A DNA stretch of 53,163 nucleotides from Verrucomicrobiota bacterium (GTDB taxonomy: Bacteria; Verrucomicrobiota; Verrucomicrobiia; Opitutales; UBA2995), in contig JAQBYJ010000030.1 of assembly GCA_027622555.1 (NCBI GenBank), positions 1 through 53,163 of the forward strand, in the 5' to 3' direction. Shown here piece after piece: positions 1 to 8,884 of this stretch. Position 1 is the stretch's first letter. Each line of letters starts with the position of its first letter. The notes under the pieces are model-generated. The model searched no databases. It saw only the letters and a list, made by a program, of their open reading frames with translations, and was not told the origin of the DNA. The position numbers and the translations under genes were made by a program.

Positions 1-11
1 CTCCTGTCTTG

Positions 12-31
12 GCCTGAGCAATGTCGAAGGG
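12..31. repeat. TTCGACAAGCTCAGG-type dispersed repeat, degenerate copy
   Basis: GCCTGAGCAATGTCGAAGGG is a variant of the imperfect palindrome CCTGAGCTTGTCGAAGGGG found at 15428, and other variants occur at 16180, 24388, 26313 and 26718. The stretch 1-254 holds no gene that I can support, only this repeat and the hairpin at 71-98. Confidence 0.5.
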
Positions 32-70
32 TTCAAATAAAAAAATGAACGAACCAACCTTTCAGGATAT

Positions 71-98
71 CGGACCGCACGGCGTGTCGGTCCTACCT
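71..98. repeat. Hairpin element ending in CCTACC
   Basis: GGACCG at 72-77 pairs with CGGTCC at 89-94. Inside, CAC pairs with GTG around a GGC loop, with one bulged T. The element ends in CCTACC, like other GTAGG/CCTAC-bounded hairpins in this window (7408, 9036, 19173, 29255). Confidence 0.5.
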
Positions 99-254
99 CA
101 TGATTCGTATCAATTGTCCATTCGTGGTTAAGGAATCATTACAATATCTGTGCCTATCTGAGCAATCTGTGGTTAGGTTAAACTTTGGTTTCGGCCTTGC
201 TGCTCTGAGCAATTTTTTGGCCAAAGAATCGGCCGGGTAAATTCCTACAACCGA

Positions 255-1079
255 TTACTCTATAAGCCCGAAAAAACGGCACCCTTCCAGCACCCCGCTG
301 GTGGCTTGTCCTTCAGCAACGTAAAGTCGGTCTTCCAGCTGGCGTGGCCCAAGTACCTTGCGAACCCGATCCGCCAGACCCTTACTCGCATTGGCCACGA
401 TAATGGCACGAAATCCACTCACCAATGCGGCAAAGTCGTTGCCCGAATCGCCTGAAAAAATGACTTCGTCAGGCGTAAAGTCGGCATGCGTACTCAACCA
501 CAATAACGCGTACGCCTTGGATACTCCATCGGGCAAGACATCAAGGAGCCCGCAATTCAGAAACGGATCGAGGCTTCCCATACAATGATAGGGCAGACCT
601 GCATTCTTAAGCATCCCATTAATGGTGTCGACCAACCCATCGACGATCTCCGAAGCGGACTCGTAACTGATCTTGAATCTCTGTTGGTCATCGGGTGACT
701 GAAGTTTCAATCCGGGGATGGATTGCAACAGTGTTTCAATGACTTCCCGGTCGACGTCGCCTGATAACTCTACGAGATGATCCTCATAGGAGTCGAAGGT
801 CTCGAATCCCCGATCAGTTTGATGATAGATGGAACTGCCCACATCACAAATGATCCAATCCGGCACCGGCATCCGGTAGTCATCAATTGCTTGAAGGACA
901 GATTCGTAGTGCCTCCCAGTGGCAAAGACCAACCCGATGTCGGTCCGATTTCGAGCCTCGGAAATAGCCTGTAAAGCAGCGACATTTTCAGGATGTTCCG
1001 AAAGTGGAATCAGGGTTCCATCCAGATCGGTAGCTAACCATCGGGGCGAAATTTCCTTTTGAGGGTTGAAATAATTCAT
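255..1079 (-). CDS. Sucrose-6-phosphate phosphatase-like HAD-IIB hydrolase
   Basis: This 274-aa cytoplasmic HAD phosphatase probably hydrolyses sucrose-6-phosphate to sucrose. HAD motif I is D18-L-D-G-T, and the late acidic motif GDSGND lies near residue 208 with a C2-type cap between them, as in sucrose-phosphate phosphatase. The length fits a free-standing enzyme. It is divergent from the fructokinase (82-bp gap) that precedes the sucrose-phosphate synthase gene, which supports the substrate. That synthase has lost most of its own fused HAD domain, so this protein may supply the missing activity. A related HAD-IIB sugar phosphatase cannot be excluded. Confidence 0.8.
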   Translation of the reverse strand: MNYFNPQKEISPRWLATDLDGTLIPLSEHPENVAALQAISEARNRTDIGLVFATGRHYESVLQAIDDYRMPVPDWIICDVGSSIYHQTDRGFETFDSYEDHLVELSGDVDREVIETLLQSIPGLKLQSPDDQQRFKISYESASEIVDGLVDTINGMLKNAGLPYHCMGSLDPFLNCGLLDVLPDGVSKAYALLWLSTHADFTPDEVIFSGDSGNDFAALVSGFRAIIVANASKGLADRVRKVLGPRQLEDRLYVAEGQATSGVLEGCRFFGLIE

Positions 1080-1161
1080 GATCCAGAGTGGTATAGGCGG
1101 TGGAGGTTGAGAGGCTAGGCGGAAGCACTACCAACTCAATAAAATTACTCCTCCTCTGACT

Positions 1162-2061
1162 ATGTCACCTGAACAACCACTTGAAAACAGAACCCATACC
1201 AAAACAAACACTCCTCTCATCGTATTCGGTGAGGTGCTCTACGATTGCTTTCCCGATGGGAAGCGCGTGCTGGGAGGCGCACCCTTCAACGTTGCCTGGG
1301 GATTAAAAGGGCTCGGACAGGATCCGTTGTTTGTAAGTGCGGTTGGGAAAGATAAGGATGGCGAATCGATTCGTCGCCAAATGGAAAACTGGGGCATGAA
1401 CATGACCGGTTTACAAACCGATCCGGAGCATCCGACCGGCAAGGTGGAAGTAACCATTGAAGCGAACGAACCTTCATACGAGATACTTGAAAACAGTGCA
1501 TGGGACTACGTCATTGACCAGGGTATTTCCACCAACGGGCTGATTTACCACGGTTTGCTTTCTTTGAGAAACGAACGGTCACATGCGACGCTGAAAGCGA
1601 TCTGCAAGCGTTCATCGGCCCAACGTTTTTTCGACGTCAATTTGCGGCCTCCCTACGATTCTATGGAAACGGTACAACCCTGGTTGGCGGGAGTAGACTG
1701 GTTAAAGCTTAACCTGGATGAACTCGGAGAACTGGCGGGCACTCCGGTCTCCTTCGACGACTGCAAGGATGCTGTGAATGCGCTTCGCAAGCAGTATGAT
1801 ATTCAAAACGTTTTGCTAACCGCCGGCAGTCAAGGCGCTCGTATCATCGGGGCCATAGGCGAAGCCGCCTGTATTCCCGCACCCAAACCTAATCCCCTTG
1901 TCGATACGGTAGGTGCCGGCGATTCCTTTTCTGTTTATACCATCCACGGAATCCTGACAGGCATTCCTTTGGAATCCCTCATCACGCGGGCAAGCAAATT
2001 CGCGTCCAAAGTGTGCGGTCTCCAGGGGGCAACCACCGACGAGGTTAATTTCTACCACTAA
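1162..2061 (+). CDS. PfkB-family fructokinase
   Basis: This 299-aa cytoplasmic sugar kinase most likely phosphorylates fructose. The N-terminal GEVLYDCFPDG is followed by the GGAPFN substrate-binding motif, and the PfkB signature DTVGAGDSF near residues 249-257 carries the catalytic Asp and the anion hole. The family is ribokinase-like, and the context (sucrose-phosphate synthase starting 5 bp downstream, a sucrose-phosphate phosphatase-like gene divergent upstream) points to fructose rather than ribose or adenosine. I see no strong ribosome binding site before the ATG at 1162. It is probably co-transcribed with the synthase gene. Confidence 0.87.
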   Translation: MSPEQPLENRTHTKTNTPLIVFGEVLYDCFPDGKRVLGGAPFNVAWGLKGLGQDPLFVSAVGKDKDGESIRRQMENWGMNMTGLQTDPEHPTGKVEVTIEANEPSYEILENSAWDYVIDQGISTNGLIYHGLLSLRNERSHATLKAICKRSSAQRFFDVNLRPPYDSMETVQPWLAGVDWLKLNLDELGELAGTPVSFDDCKDAVNALRKQYDIQNVLLTAGSQGARIIGAIGEAACIPAPKPNPLVDTVGAGDSFSVYTIHGILTGIPLESLITRASKFASKVCGLQGATTDEVNFYH

Positions 2062-2066
2062 TTGCT

Positions 2067-3722
2067 ATGGCCACAGAAAAAGGACTACATATTGCACTGA
2101 TCAGTTTGCACGGACTCATAAGAGGTGAGGAACAGGAGCTCGGTCGTGACGAAGATACCGGAGGACAAACGCGTTACGTATTGGAATTGGCGCGAGCACT
2201 GGCTGAACGCAAAACCGTGGACCGGGTGGATCTCATCACACGTCAGGTTATTGATGCTAAAGTTTCGGATGACTATGCAAGGCTGGAGGAACCGATCGCG
2301 GAAAAAGCCTATATAGTCCGTATTCCGTTTGGCCCAAAACGTTACCTGGGCAAGACAAAGCTCTGGCCCTACATGGAGGTCTTTGTCGATCAATGCCTCA
2401 ACCACTTTCAACGAACCCGGACCGTACCCGACATCATCCATGGTCACTATGCAGATGCCGGCTATGGCGGGGGGCAATTGGCACGGTTACTGGGTATTCC
2501 ATTTGTCTTTACCGGACATTCGTTGGGACGGGTGAAGAAACAGCGCCTTGAAGAGTCGGGGCTGAGTCTGGAGAAAATTGAAGCACGTTATGCGATCTCC
2601 ACCCGTATAGAAGCCGAGGAATTTGCGCTGGAATCCTGCTCACTGATATGCACCAGCACTCACCAAGAGGTAAAAGAACAGTACGAGCAATACGAACACT
2701 ATATTCCCGAACGTATGGAGGTGATTCCTCCCGGAGTCGATCTTAGTAACTTTCGTCCGCCTCATGAAGACGATAAGGAGCCCCAGTTGGCAAAAGACAT
2801 AAAGGCTTTTCTCCACGAGCCGGACAAACCGATGATCGTGGCGATGGCACGACCCGATGAACGGAAAAACCTGGAAATGCTGGTCCGGGTATTCGGGGAA
2901 TCTCCCGCGCTGCAGCGCGAAGCCAACCTGGTCCTTATCATGGGTTCCCGGGATGACCTGCGGGAGATGCCGCCCGGTCAACGCAATGTGTTATTAAATG
3001 TCCTCACCTTGATCGACGTCTACGATATCTATGGCAAAGTTGCCTACCCGAAGAAGCACAAGTCCGACGACGTCGCCCCGCTTTATCGGGAGATTACCCG
3101 CTCCCGAGGTGTATTCATCAATGCGGCGATGACAGAGCCATTTGGCCTGACACTTTTGGAAGCAGCAGCGAGTGGTACTCCGATTGTAGCAACTAACGAT
3201 GGAGGCCCCAGCGACATCATTGCGAAATGCAAGAACGGAATCCTCGTCGATCCCTTCGATCAGAAAGCAATCGAAAAAGCCCTTATGCATGCATTGATTG
3301 AGCCGGAACAATGGAATACATGGTCAAAAGCCGGTCTTGAAAACGTGAGCAAACACTACTCCTGGAAACGTCATGTTAAGCGTTATCTAAGAGACGTTGG
3401 GGAGGTGTTGCAAGAGGCGGGAAAACCCCAACCCATTGCCCTCGGCCGAAAGACACGCCGCCTGCCGCAAATCGATCGCCTCATCATTGCAGATATTGAC
3501 AACACACTGACAGGGGATGACGAAGCCATGCATGAATTACTGAAAAGCCTCCACCACCTCACTACTCCTTCGATTTTATATCCAACCGGAACGCCCAAGA
3601 AAAATAATCAGAGAGTTGACCCAATTAAAAGAAGACACCAAGGTGACAATTGGGAGTTTCCATTCTTCACCAGATACTATCGAATCAGCACCTATACCCT
3701 TTCTAATAAATCTGACCCCTAA
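2067..3722 (+). CDS. Sucrose-phosphate synthase with truncated C-terminal phosphatase domain
   Basis: This GT4 glycosyltransferase (551 aa) probably makes sucrose-6-phosphate from UDP-glucose and fructose-6-phosphate. The N-terminal HGLIRGEEQELGRDEDTGGQ is the synthase-type donor and acceptor loop, followed by HGHYADAGYGG, FTGHSLGRVK and, in the second Rossmann domain, EPFGLTLLEAAASGTPIVATNDGGP. Near residues 472-485 the start of the fused HAD phosphatase is visible (ADIDNTLTGDDEA). About ten residues later the sequence becomes unrelated and stops about 55 residues on, where fused enzymes carry roughly 230 more residues. The glycosyltransferase half looks intact. The tail looks like a deletion or replacement, leaving the phosphatase step to the gene at 255-1079. 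Confidence 0.88.
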   Translation: MATEKGLHIALISLHGLIRGEEQELGRDEDTGGQTRYVLELARALAERKTVDRVDLITRQVIDAKVSDDYARLEEPIAEKAYIVRIPFGPKRYLGKTKLWPYMEVFVDQCLNHFQRTRTVPDIIHGHYADAGYGGGQLARLLGIPFVFTGHSLGRVKKQRLEESGLSLEKIEARYAISTRIEAEEFALESCSLICTSTHQEVKEQYEQYEHYIPERMEVIPPGVDLSNFRPPHEDDKEPQLAKDIKAFLHEPDKPMIVAMARPDERKNLEMLVRVFGESPALQREANLVLIMGSRDDLREMPPGQRNVLLNVLTLIDVYDIYGKVAYPKKHKSDDVAPLYREITRSRGVFINAAMTEPFGLTLLEAAASGTPIVATNDGGPSDIIAKCKNGILVDPFDQKAIEKALMHALIEPEQWNTWSKAGLENVSKHYSWKRHVKRYLRDVGEVLQEAGKPQPIALGRKTRRLPQIDRLIIADIDNTLTGDDEAMHELLKSLHHLTTPSILYPTGTPKKNNQRVDPIKRRHQGDNWEFPFFTRYYRISTYTLSNKSDP

Positions 3723-3746
3723 CGTTTTACATTATCCATTCTTCTT

Positions 3747-5027
3747 ATGAGTACTAAATCCAACAGACGAACTTTTCTAAAAACCGCCGCCGTGGCGATC
3801 GGGATGCCCACTATTATCCCCGCCAGTGCACTTGGTAAAAACGGAGCCGTGGCACCCAGCAACCGACTTGTCATGGGTGGCATCGGTATTGGGCCACGTG
3901 GGAGAAAGGTCCTCTCTTGTTTCCTTCAGCAACCGGACGTGCAATTCGTAATGATCGCCGATGCCCAAGAAGAGCGCCGCGAGATCGTACGACGCCTGGT
4001 CAACCGGGAGTACAAGAATGAGGACTGCTCGAAGGTTCGCGATATGTATGAAGTTCTGGCTCAAGACGACATCGACATCGTACAAGTTACCACTGGCGAC
4101 CGTTGGCATACCTTGGGAACCATCCTGGCGGCAAAAGCAGGCAAGGATGTCTATTGCGAGAAGCCCTGTAGCATGACCATCCGCGAAACGCAGGATCTCG
4201 CCGATGCCGTCAATCGCTATGGCCGGGTATTCCAGGCGGGCACCCAACGACGCAACGTAGACAATTTTCAGTTTGCAGCCCACCTGGCTCGCAGCGGAAA
4301 GCTGGGGAATATCCATACCGTGAATGCCGGGATTTTGAAACTAGTACCCGATATGGATTGGCTCCCTGAAGAGCCCCTCCCCGATCCGGATATCTGTGAT
4401 TGGGATCGTTGGCTCGGTCCAGCTCCCTGGCGTCCTTACAACCTGAAATACGTGCAAGGAAGATGGCGCGGACACTATGACTTCCATGGTGGAGCAGGTT
4501 TGCCCGAATGGGGCTCGCATACCATCGACCTCTGCCAATGGGCAGCGAGTGCCGATGAAACGGTACCTGTCAAATACGAGTATGAAGGCGACAACATCAT
4601 TGGCACCTACGAAAATGGCATCAAATTGGTATTGCGGCTTTCCGGATTTAAGGAAGAAGGCGATTGGAAGGTCCCTGGCACTTGTCCTGTAAAATTTGAA
4701 GGAGACGAAGGTTGGGTCGAAGCCGGTGACCATGGCAACCTGGTAGCCAGTTCAGATTCTCTTCTTGAAGGTCAACCGACAGATTCCATTTACGGAACCG
4801 ATCCGATCAAACACGTACGCGAATTTCTCGACTGCGTTAAGACACGGGAAAAACCGGCAGCGAATCAGGACATCACACGGCAAGGGCACATTGCCTGTCA
4901 TGCTGCAGCGATTGGCTGGCAGCTGGGACGCACAGTAGAGTTCGATCCTAAGACCGAAACCTTTATCAACGACGAGGAAGCCAATCGTATGTGCAGCCGC
5001 TCTCTCCGCGAACCCTGGCATGTTTAA
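3747..5027 (+). CDS. Tat-exported Gfo/Idh/MocA-family oxidoreductase
   Basis: This 426-aa NAD(P)-dependent sugar or inositol oxidoreductase probably acts in the periplasm. The N-terminus NRRTFLKTAAVAIG is a Tat-type twin-arginine signal followed by a hydrophobic stretch. A Rossmann fold with GGIGIGPRG follows, and the family motif E138-K-P sits in CEKPCSM. The C-terminal half has the usual alpha/beta dimerisation domain. Exported members are abundant in Verrucomicrobiota and Planctomycetota, and their substrates are mostly unknown; oxidation at C3 of glycosides is one known activity. The start is 24 bp after the synthase stop, and a HEAT-repeat gene follows after 19 bp, a common pairing. Confidence 0.88.
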   Translation: MSTKSNRRTFLKTAAVAIGMPTIIPASALGKNGAVAPSNRLVMGGIGIGPRGRKVLSCFLQQPDVQFVMIADAQEERREIVRRLVNREYKNEDCSKVRDMYEVLAQDDIDIVQVTTGDRWHTLGTILAAKAGKDVYCEKPCSMTIRETQDLADAVNRYGRVFQAGTQRRNVDNFQFAAHLARSGKLGNIHTVNAGILKLVPDMDWLPEEPLPDPDICDWDRWLGPAPWRPYNLKYVQGRWRGHYDFHGGAGLPEWGSHTIDLCQWAASADETVPVKYEYEGDNIIGTYENGIKLVLRLSGFKEEGDWKVPGTCPVKFEGDEGWVEAGDHGNLVASSDSLLEGQPTDSIYGTDPIKHVREFLDCVKTREKPAANQDITRQGHIACHAAAIGWQLGRTVEFDPKTETFINDEEANRMCSRSLREPWHV

Positions 5028-5046
5028 TCCTCTTTTTGAGCAATAG

Positions 5047-5673
5047 ATGAATTCACCTCGCTTTTTACTTATACCTCTTTTGGTTCTGGCCACAAGTATT
5101 GCCAACGCTTCCACCGACTGGGATGAAGAGTCTGCTCTCGCAGCTCTTGCGGTAACCGCCCAAGCAAGAGCGGAAGCCTGTCAGGCGTTAGCCGTGGTTG
5201 GCGGTCCCAAATCGGTCCCGGTCTTGGCGGGTCTCCTGAACGACAGACAGCTCGCAGCCTATGCTCGCACAGCACTGGAAGTTATTGACGACCCTTCAGC
5301 TGGGCAAGCACTTCGCGATGCATTGCCAAACCTTGAAGGACAACTCTTGATCGGAGTCATCACCTCAATTGGAGCACGTCGCGACCGAGAAGCGGTATCG
5401 GCACTTATTGAATTGGTAGCCGACCCCAAACGGGGAGCCGGCGAAGCAGCTCTGGTTGCTTTGGCGAGGATCGGTGGACGAGAACCACTGACAACAGTGA
5501 TCACGATTATGACAGGTGGGCCAGAAGAACTACGCATACCTGCTGCTCACGCAGCTTTGTTGGCTGCCGATATAATATCTAAGCGCGGCAATAAGAATGT
5601 AGCGGAACAATTATTGCAGCAGGTTCAAAATGCCGATCTGCCCGAGCATATCAAACAAGCAGCGAAGTTCTGA
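5047..5673 (+). CDS. Secreted HEAT-repeat protein, possibly C-terminally shortened
   Basis: This 208-aa protein has a signal peptide (LLIPLLVLATSIANA) followed by repeating helix pairs of HEAT/PBS-lyase type, each about 31 residues, such as CQALAVVGGPKSVPVLAGLL, ARTALEVIDDPSAGQALRDAL and ALVALARIGGREPL. HEAT solenoids bind proteins; no enzyme motif is visible. It lies 19 bp after the oxidoreductase gene and was probably co-transcribed. It ends in LPEHIKQAAKF, in the middle of what resembles another repeat, while many exported relatives are several times longer. It may therefore be a truncated remnant. That last point is inference. Confidence 0.75.
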   Translation: MNSPRFLLIPLLVLATSIANASTDWDEESALAALAVTAQARAEACQALAVVGGPKSVPVLAGLLNDRQLAAYARTALEVIDDPSAGQALRDALPNLEGQLLIGVITSIGARRDREAVSALIELVADPKRGAGEAALVALARIGGREPLTTVITIMTGGPEELRIPAAHAALLAADIISKRGNKNVAEQLLQQVQNADLPEHIKQAAKF

Positions 5674-5754
5674 GTTTAGAAAACAGAGCTACTGTCTAAG
5701 CGTCGGTCTCCGAAGAACGGTGGCACTGGTTAGAATCTCCAAACTTACACCCAT

Positions 5755-6459
5755 ATGCCAACAATCGTTATCACCGGAGCCAATCGGGGTCTAGGCCTTG
5801 AGTTTGCCAAACAATATCATGCCGACGGATGGAAGGTAATCGCCTGTTGTCGGAATCCGGATACAGCTACTGTATTGTCCGAATCTGGTGTCACGGTTCG
5901 AGCGTTGGACATGCTGGACTCGACTGCGATTGATGCCTTTGCCCTGTCACTTGAAAATGAAGTAGTGGACCTGCTTATTAACAATGCAGCGATAAAGGAC
6001 AGGGTTGAAATCGAAGGATTCTCAGGAATCGACGAAGCCGATTGGATTGAGGGTTTCCGGGTCAACGTCATTGGGCCGGTTCTTTTAACCAAAGCTTTGA
6101 TTCCTAATCTATCGGCTTCCGAAAACCCGGTTGCTGCGATCATCGGAAGCCAACAAGGCTGCCTGCAAACCTACGAGACGGGAGGCACTTACCTTTACCG
6201 AACAACGAAAGCAGCAACCCATGCTGCCGCTGTGCTTCTCGCCATGGACCTGAAAGAATTTGGAATACCTTTTGTTGCCCTACGACCGGGCCACACCAAG
6301 ACCGATATGGGCGGACCCAACGCTCCTTACGAGATCGACGATTCCGTTACCCTGATGCGCAAGGTGCTGGCGAATGTGGACATGGAGCAAAGCGGACGTT
6401 TCATTGATCGGAGTGGCGCACTCATTCCCTGGAGTTTGGATAAAGACCTGAACGAATAA
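5755..6459 (+). CDS. Short-chain dehydrogenase/reductase (SDR)
   Basis: This 234-aa classical SDR is a cytoplasmic NAD(P)-dependent oxidoreductase of unknown substrate. It has the cofactor motif T7-GANRGLG, the NNAA motif, and the catalytic Y148-R-T-T-K152 with a serine (GSQQG) upstream. The sequence resembles the C-factor/CsgA-like branch of SDRs. An 80-bp gap separates it from the HEAT-repeat gene, so it may be an independent unit. A strong hairpin that could terminate transcription lies 51 bp after its stop. Confidence 0.85.
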   Translation: MPTIVITGANRGLGLEFAKQYHADGWKVIACCRNPDTATVLSESGVTVRALDMLDSTAIDAFALSLENEVVDLLINNAAIKDRVEIEGFSGIDEADWIEGFRVNVIGPVLLTKALIPNLSASENPVAAIIGSQQGCLQTYETGGTYLYRTTKAATHAAAVLLAMDLKEFGIPFVALRPGHTKTDMGGPNAPYEIDDSVTLMRKVLANVDMEQSGRFIDRSGALIPWSLDKDLNE

Positions 6460-6510
6460 CAGTTTGAAGAGATATGCCGCTTGCTCGAAAATCTAACACT
6501 GCCGTTAAAC

Positions 6511-6540
6511 AAAGAAGGAGCCTCAAGAGGCACCTTCTTT
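6511..6540. terminator. Bidirectional hairpin terminator
   Basis: AAAGAAGG(A)GCCTC pairs with GAGGC(A)CCTTCTTT around a 2-nt AA loop, with a single symmetric A/A mismatch, a 14-position stem. It lies between the stop of the SDR (6459) and the stop of the convergent PEP-CTERM gene (6575). The T/A tracts at both ends suit termination in both directions. Confidence 0.8.
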
Positions 6541-6574
6541 TGGAAATATGTGACGGATAAATTCCGTATATCCT

Positions 6575-7294
6575 TTAACTACGTGCTGCCATTTTCTTTC
6601 TGCGGAGAGCAACAACCACGATCAGAAAACCCGCACCGATGATGCCGTAGGTAGAAGGTTCGGGTACTGCACCGCTTTCGAGCGATTTAACAGACAAGCG
6701 AAATGCACCTTCAAATTCTAGAAAGAGAAAATCATCTTCTCCCAATACCAAATCATCGGTTGAAAAAAAGATAATGGGAAAATCTCCAAAATCATAATCA
6801 ATATCTCCAGCGTCCAGACCATAAGGCGCTGGCCATACAATATCGGTAAGTCCTGTAAGGCTGTTATAACCAGCAATAAGCTCAGCAAGCGTCCCCGTCT
6901 CCGAAAGCCCGCCACCAATTAAGCTGGAAATGCCATTTATGATTTCAAGAGGAGTCGCCGTTCCAAGCTCATGGGATGCACCAAAGAAATCCCCTGCTTC
7001 CCCTGAATGATACTCCTCGTCTCCAATTTTATAATCAAGGTAGTAATGAACACCGATTTCAAAACACCATCTATAATAGATTTCAAAATCAATACCTCCC
7101 GGATCGCCAGCATCAAAATCAACGAGAATAGCCCCAAGACCAATTCCACCGGGGTCACCGCTGCCGCCGCCAGAGAATGCCACATCGGCCCAGGCGACAA
7201 CGTCATCACCGACAGGACCAAATAATTGAGCGCTCCCATAATTGGGAGCAACTGCCAGATTCAGAAGCAGAACGAGTAATTGTAGTTTTTTCAT
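6575..7294 (-). CDS. PEP-CTERM sorting-domain protein
   Basis: This 239-aa surface protein is a predicted exosortase substrate. It has an N-terminal signal peptide (LQLLVLLLNLAVAPNYGSAQ) and a classical C-terminal sorting signal: VPEPSTYG, one hydrophobic helix (IIGAGFLIVVVAL) and the basic tail RRKK. The middle is acidic and rich in Gly, Asp and Phe, with no recognisable catalytic domain. Such proteins are cut at PEP and attached to or released from the envelope, and are often linked to exopolysaccharide. It stands alone between convergent and divergent neighbours, and no exosortase gene is in the window. Confidence 0.88.
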   Translation of the reverse strand: MKKLQLLVLLLNLAVAPNYGSAQLFGPVGDDVVAWADVAFSGGGSGDPGGIGLGAILVDFDAGDPGGIDFEIYYRWCFEIGVHYYLDYKIGDEEYHSGEAGDFFGASHELGTATPLEIINGISSLIGGGLSETGTLAELIAGYNSLTGLTDIVWPAPYGLDAGDIDYDFGDFPIIFFSTDDLVLGEDDFLFLEFEGAFRLSVKSLESGAVPEPSTYGIIGAGFLIVVVALRRKKMAARS

Positions 7295-7407
7295 AATTCA
7301 AAATCTGGGCTACCGGATCCAACGAATTCCCATTGGTGAGTGGATGGTTTTTCAGCACAGAATTCTTTGGACTGATTCTCTACAGAAAAAGTCACCTCAC
7401 TCCTTTT

Positions 7408-7493
7408 GTAGGAGACTTTATCCGCGACCTTTTGTTCAAATGCCAAGCTGGGGCTTGGCGTTCCCAGGGGTCGCGAACAAATTTGCTTCCTAC
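7408..7493. repeat. Composite palindromic element with GCCAAGCTGGGGCTTGGC hairpin
   Basis: The outer arms run from GTAGGAG (7408) to TTCCTAC (7493) and include CGCGACC matching GGTCGCG, forming an imperfect inverted repeat. The core GCCAAGC-TGGG-GCTTGGC (from 7442) is a perfect 7-bp hairpin followed by GTTCCCAGG. The core recurs at 26996 and 38338. Apart from this, the gene-free stretch 7295-7729 shows nothing else I can name. Confidence 0.75.
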
Positions 7494-7729
7494 GCTTTGC
7501 CCATACTTTCGTTTTTGAATTCCATAACACCGAGGTCTTGACCGACACCGAAGTGAAAAACGATCACACCCATTCAAGCTGACCTCCAAATGCTTCGGTT
7601 GACTCGCCTCAGGAAATGGGATAAATCCAGACGCTTGAAACACACACTCAGCCTCCAGCCTATCAGGACAATGAGACATCTCTCGTTCGGGCGCTGACTA
7701 CCTCCATTTTAGGAAAGAAAAACAAACCC

Positions 7730-8542
7730 ATGTTCCGTCGATTTTTTGTAGTGGCTCTACTATGCGCCACAGCTGCCGCAAGCCTTGTTTTGGCTCAACG
7801 GTTCGATCGTGGACGACAACGACCCATCCCCGACCGCAGTGGATTTCCGATGTGGGAAAACGATCCGGATTACGAGGAGGATGTATTTACTTTTGCACGT
7901 ATCCGATACACGCCGCACTACTTCCGGGGTTGGGATGGTGATTACCCGGAGGCGGATTGGAACATCTCTTATCGTCTTCAGCAACTGACTTCAATCAAAG
8001 TAAATCCGAATCCCGCTATCGTCGAGCTGACGGATCCTGAGTTACTTAATTATCCGTTCATTTTCATTATAGCTCCAATGTCGGTGATCTTTACCGATGC
8101 CGAGGCTGAGGCCTTGAGGAAGTATTTGTTGAACGGCGGGTTCCTGATGGTTGATGAGTTTTGGGGGAGAGAGCAATGGAACCACTTCTACCTTCAACTC
8201 AAGCGGGTACTGCCTGATCATGAGCCGAGAGAGCTGCCGTTGGAGCACGAAATTTTCCATAACGTTTTCAACTTGAAGGAAAAGCCACAAGTAACCGCGA
8301 TTCACTTTTGGCGACAGGGATTAAAGTATCATCCGGTTGCCGGAATCGAGCAGGACCCTGACCCACACTTCTACGGAATCTTCGATAAAAAAGGTCGAAT
8401 GATGGTTATACTTTGTCACAACAACGACCTCGTTGATGGATGGGAGCGCGAAGGAGAAGACATAGAATTTTTTCGCCAGTACTCAGAAAAATTTTCCTTC
8501 CCCATGGGGATCAATATTTTTTTCTATGCGATGACTCACTGA
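7730..8542 (+). CDS. Secreted DUF4159 domain protein
   Basis: This 270-aa exported protein has an N-terminal signal peptide (FFVVALLCATAAASLVLAQ). The mature part has the DUF4159 pattern: FTFARIRYTPHY near the start, YPFIFIIAP, and LRKYLLNGGFLMVDEFWG, which resembles a glutamine-amidotransferase-like flavodoxin fold. The GINIFFYAMTH end is typical of the family. DUF4159 proteins are common in Verrucomicrobiota and Planctomycetota, often near MoxR/vWA genes; here no such genes are adjacent and the function is unknown. It has its own upstream region and stands alone. Confidence 0.8.
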   Translation: MFRRFFVVALLCATAAASLVLAQRFDRGRQRPIPDRSGFPMWENDPDYEEDVFTFARIRYTPHYFRGWDGDYPEADWNISYRLQQLTSIKVNPNPAIVELTDPELLNYPFIFIIAPMSVIFTDAEAEALRKYLLNGGFLMVDEFWGREQWNHFYLQLKRVLPDHEPRELPLEHEIFHNVFNLKEKPQVTAIHFWRQGLKYHPVAGIEQDPDPHFYGIFDKKGRMMVILCHNNDLVDGWEREGEDIEFFRQYSEKFSFPMGINIFFYAMTH

Positions 8543-8689
8543 TTACTGCTTAGGACGTTTTAAGCACACAGCAGACTTCCGGATCCGTTTAAAGAAATGC
8601 TCAAGAGTTGGTCCTAAATCACCGATTTTATCCGAGGCACCGGCCAGGAAATCAGCCTTCTCCTACAAATTGAGATGTTACCGAATACG

Positions 8690-8884
8690 TTCTACCGAAT
8701 TCTGGTAGAGTAATCTGGGTGGGTATCACCAACAACGCCACCACAGGTGATCACCACCCGCATAACTTTGCGTCGCTTCCCACGTCGCTCAGCTATGACG
8801 GGCGTACCAAGTCAGTTCCTTCCAGAAGGCGGCAAGGTGTCACACCTGCACACTGACACCTTGATCTTCTTTTTCTTCGCTCAT
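8690..8884 (-). pseudogene. Decayed 5' end of a TolB/TPR paralogue
   Basis: Reading from an ATG at 8884, the strand gives MSEEKEDQGVSVQV and a stop, then in the same frame HLAAFWKEL, matching LAAFWQEL of the array paralogues. After roughly 34 unrelated bases it continues with KRRKVMRVVIT (about 8750-8786), matching KRRKVMRVAITYA. Similarity fades near 8690 and the rest of the gene is missing. Its ATG overlaps the stop of the next remnant in a TGATG, as in a translationally coupled tandem pair. The remaining part of the gene-free stretch 8543-8883 shows nothing else. Confidence 0.7.

Noticed and set aside
1080-1161. Assigned sigma-70 promoters between the divergent sucrose genes
   Set aside because: The region must contain promoters, but no -35/-10 pair with acceptable spacing could be picked with confidence.
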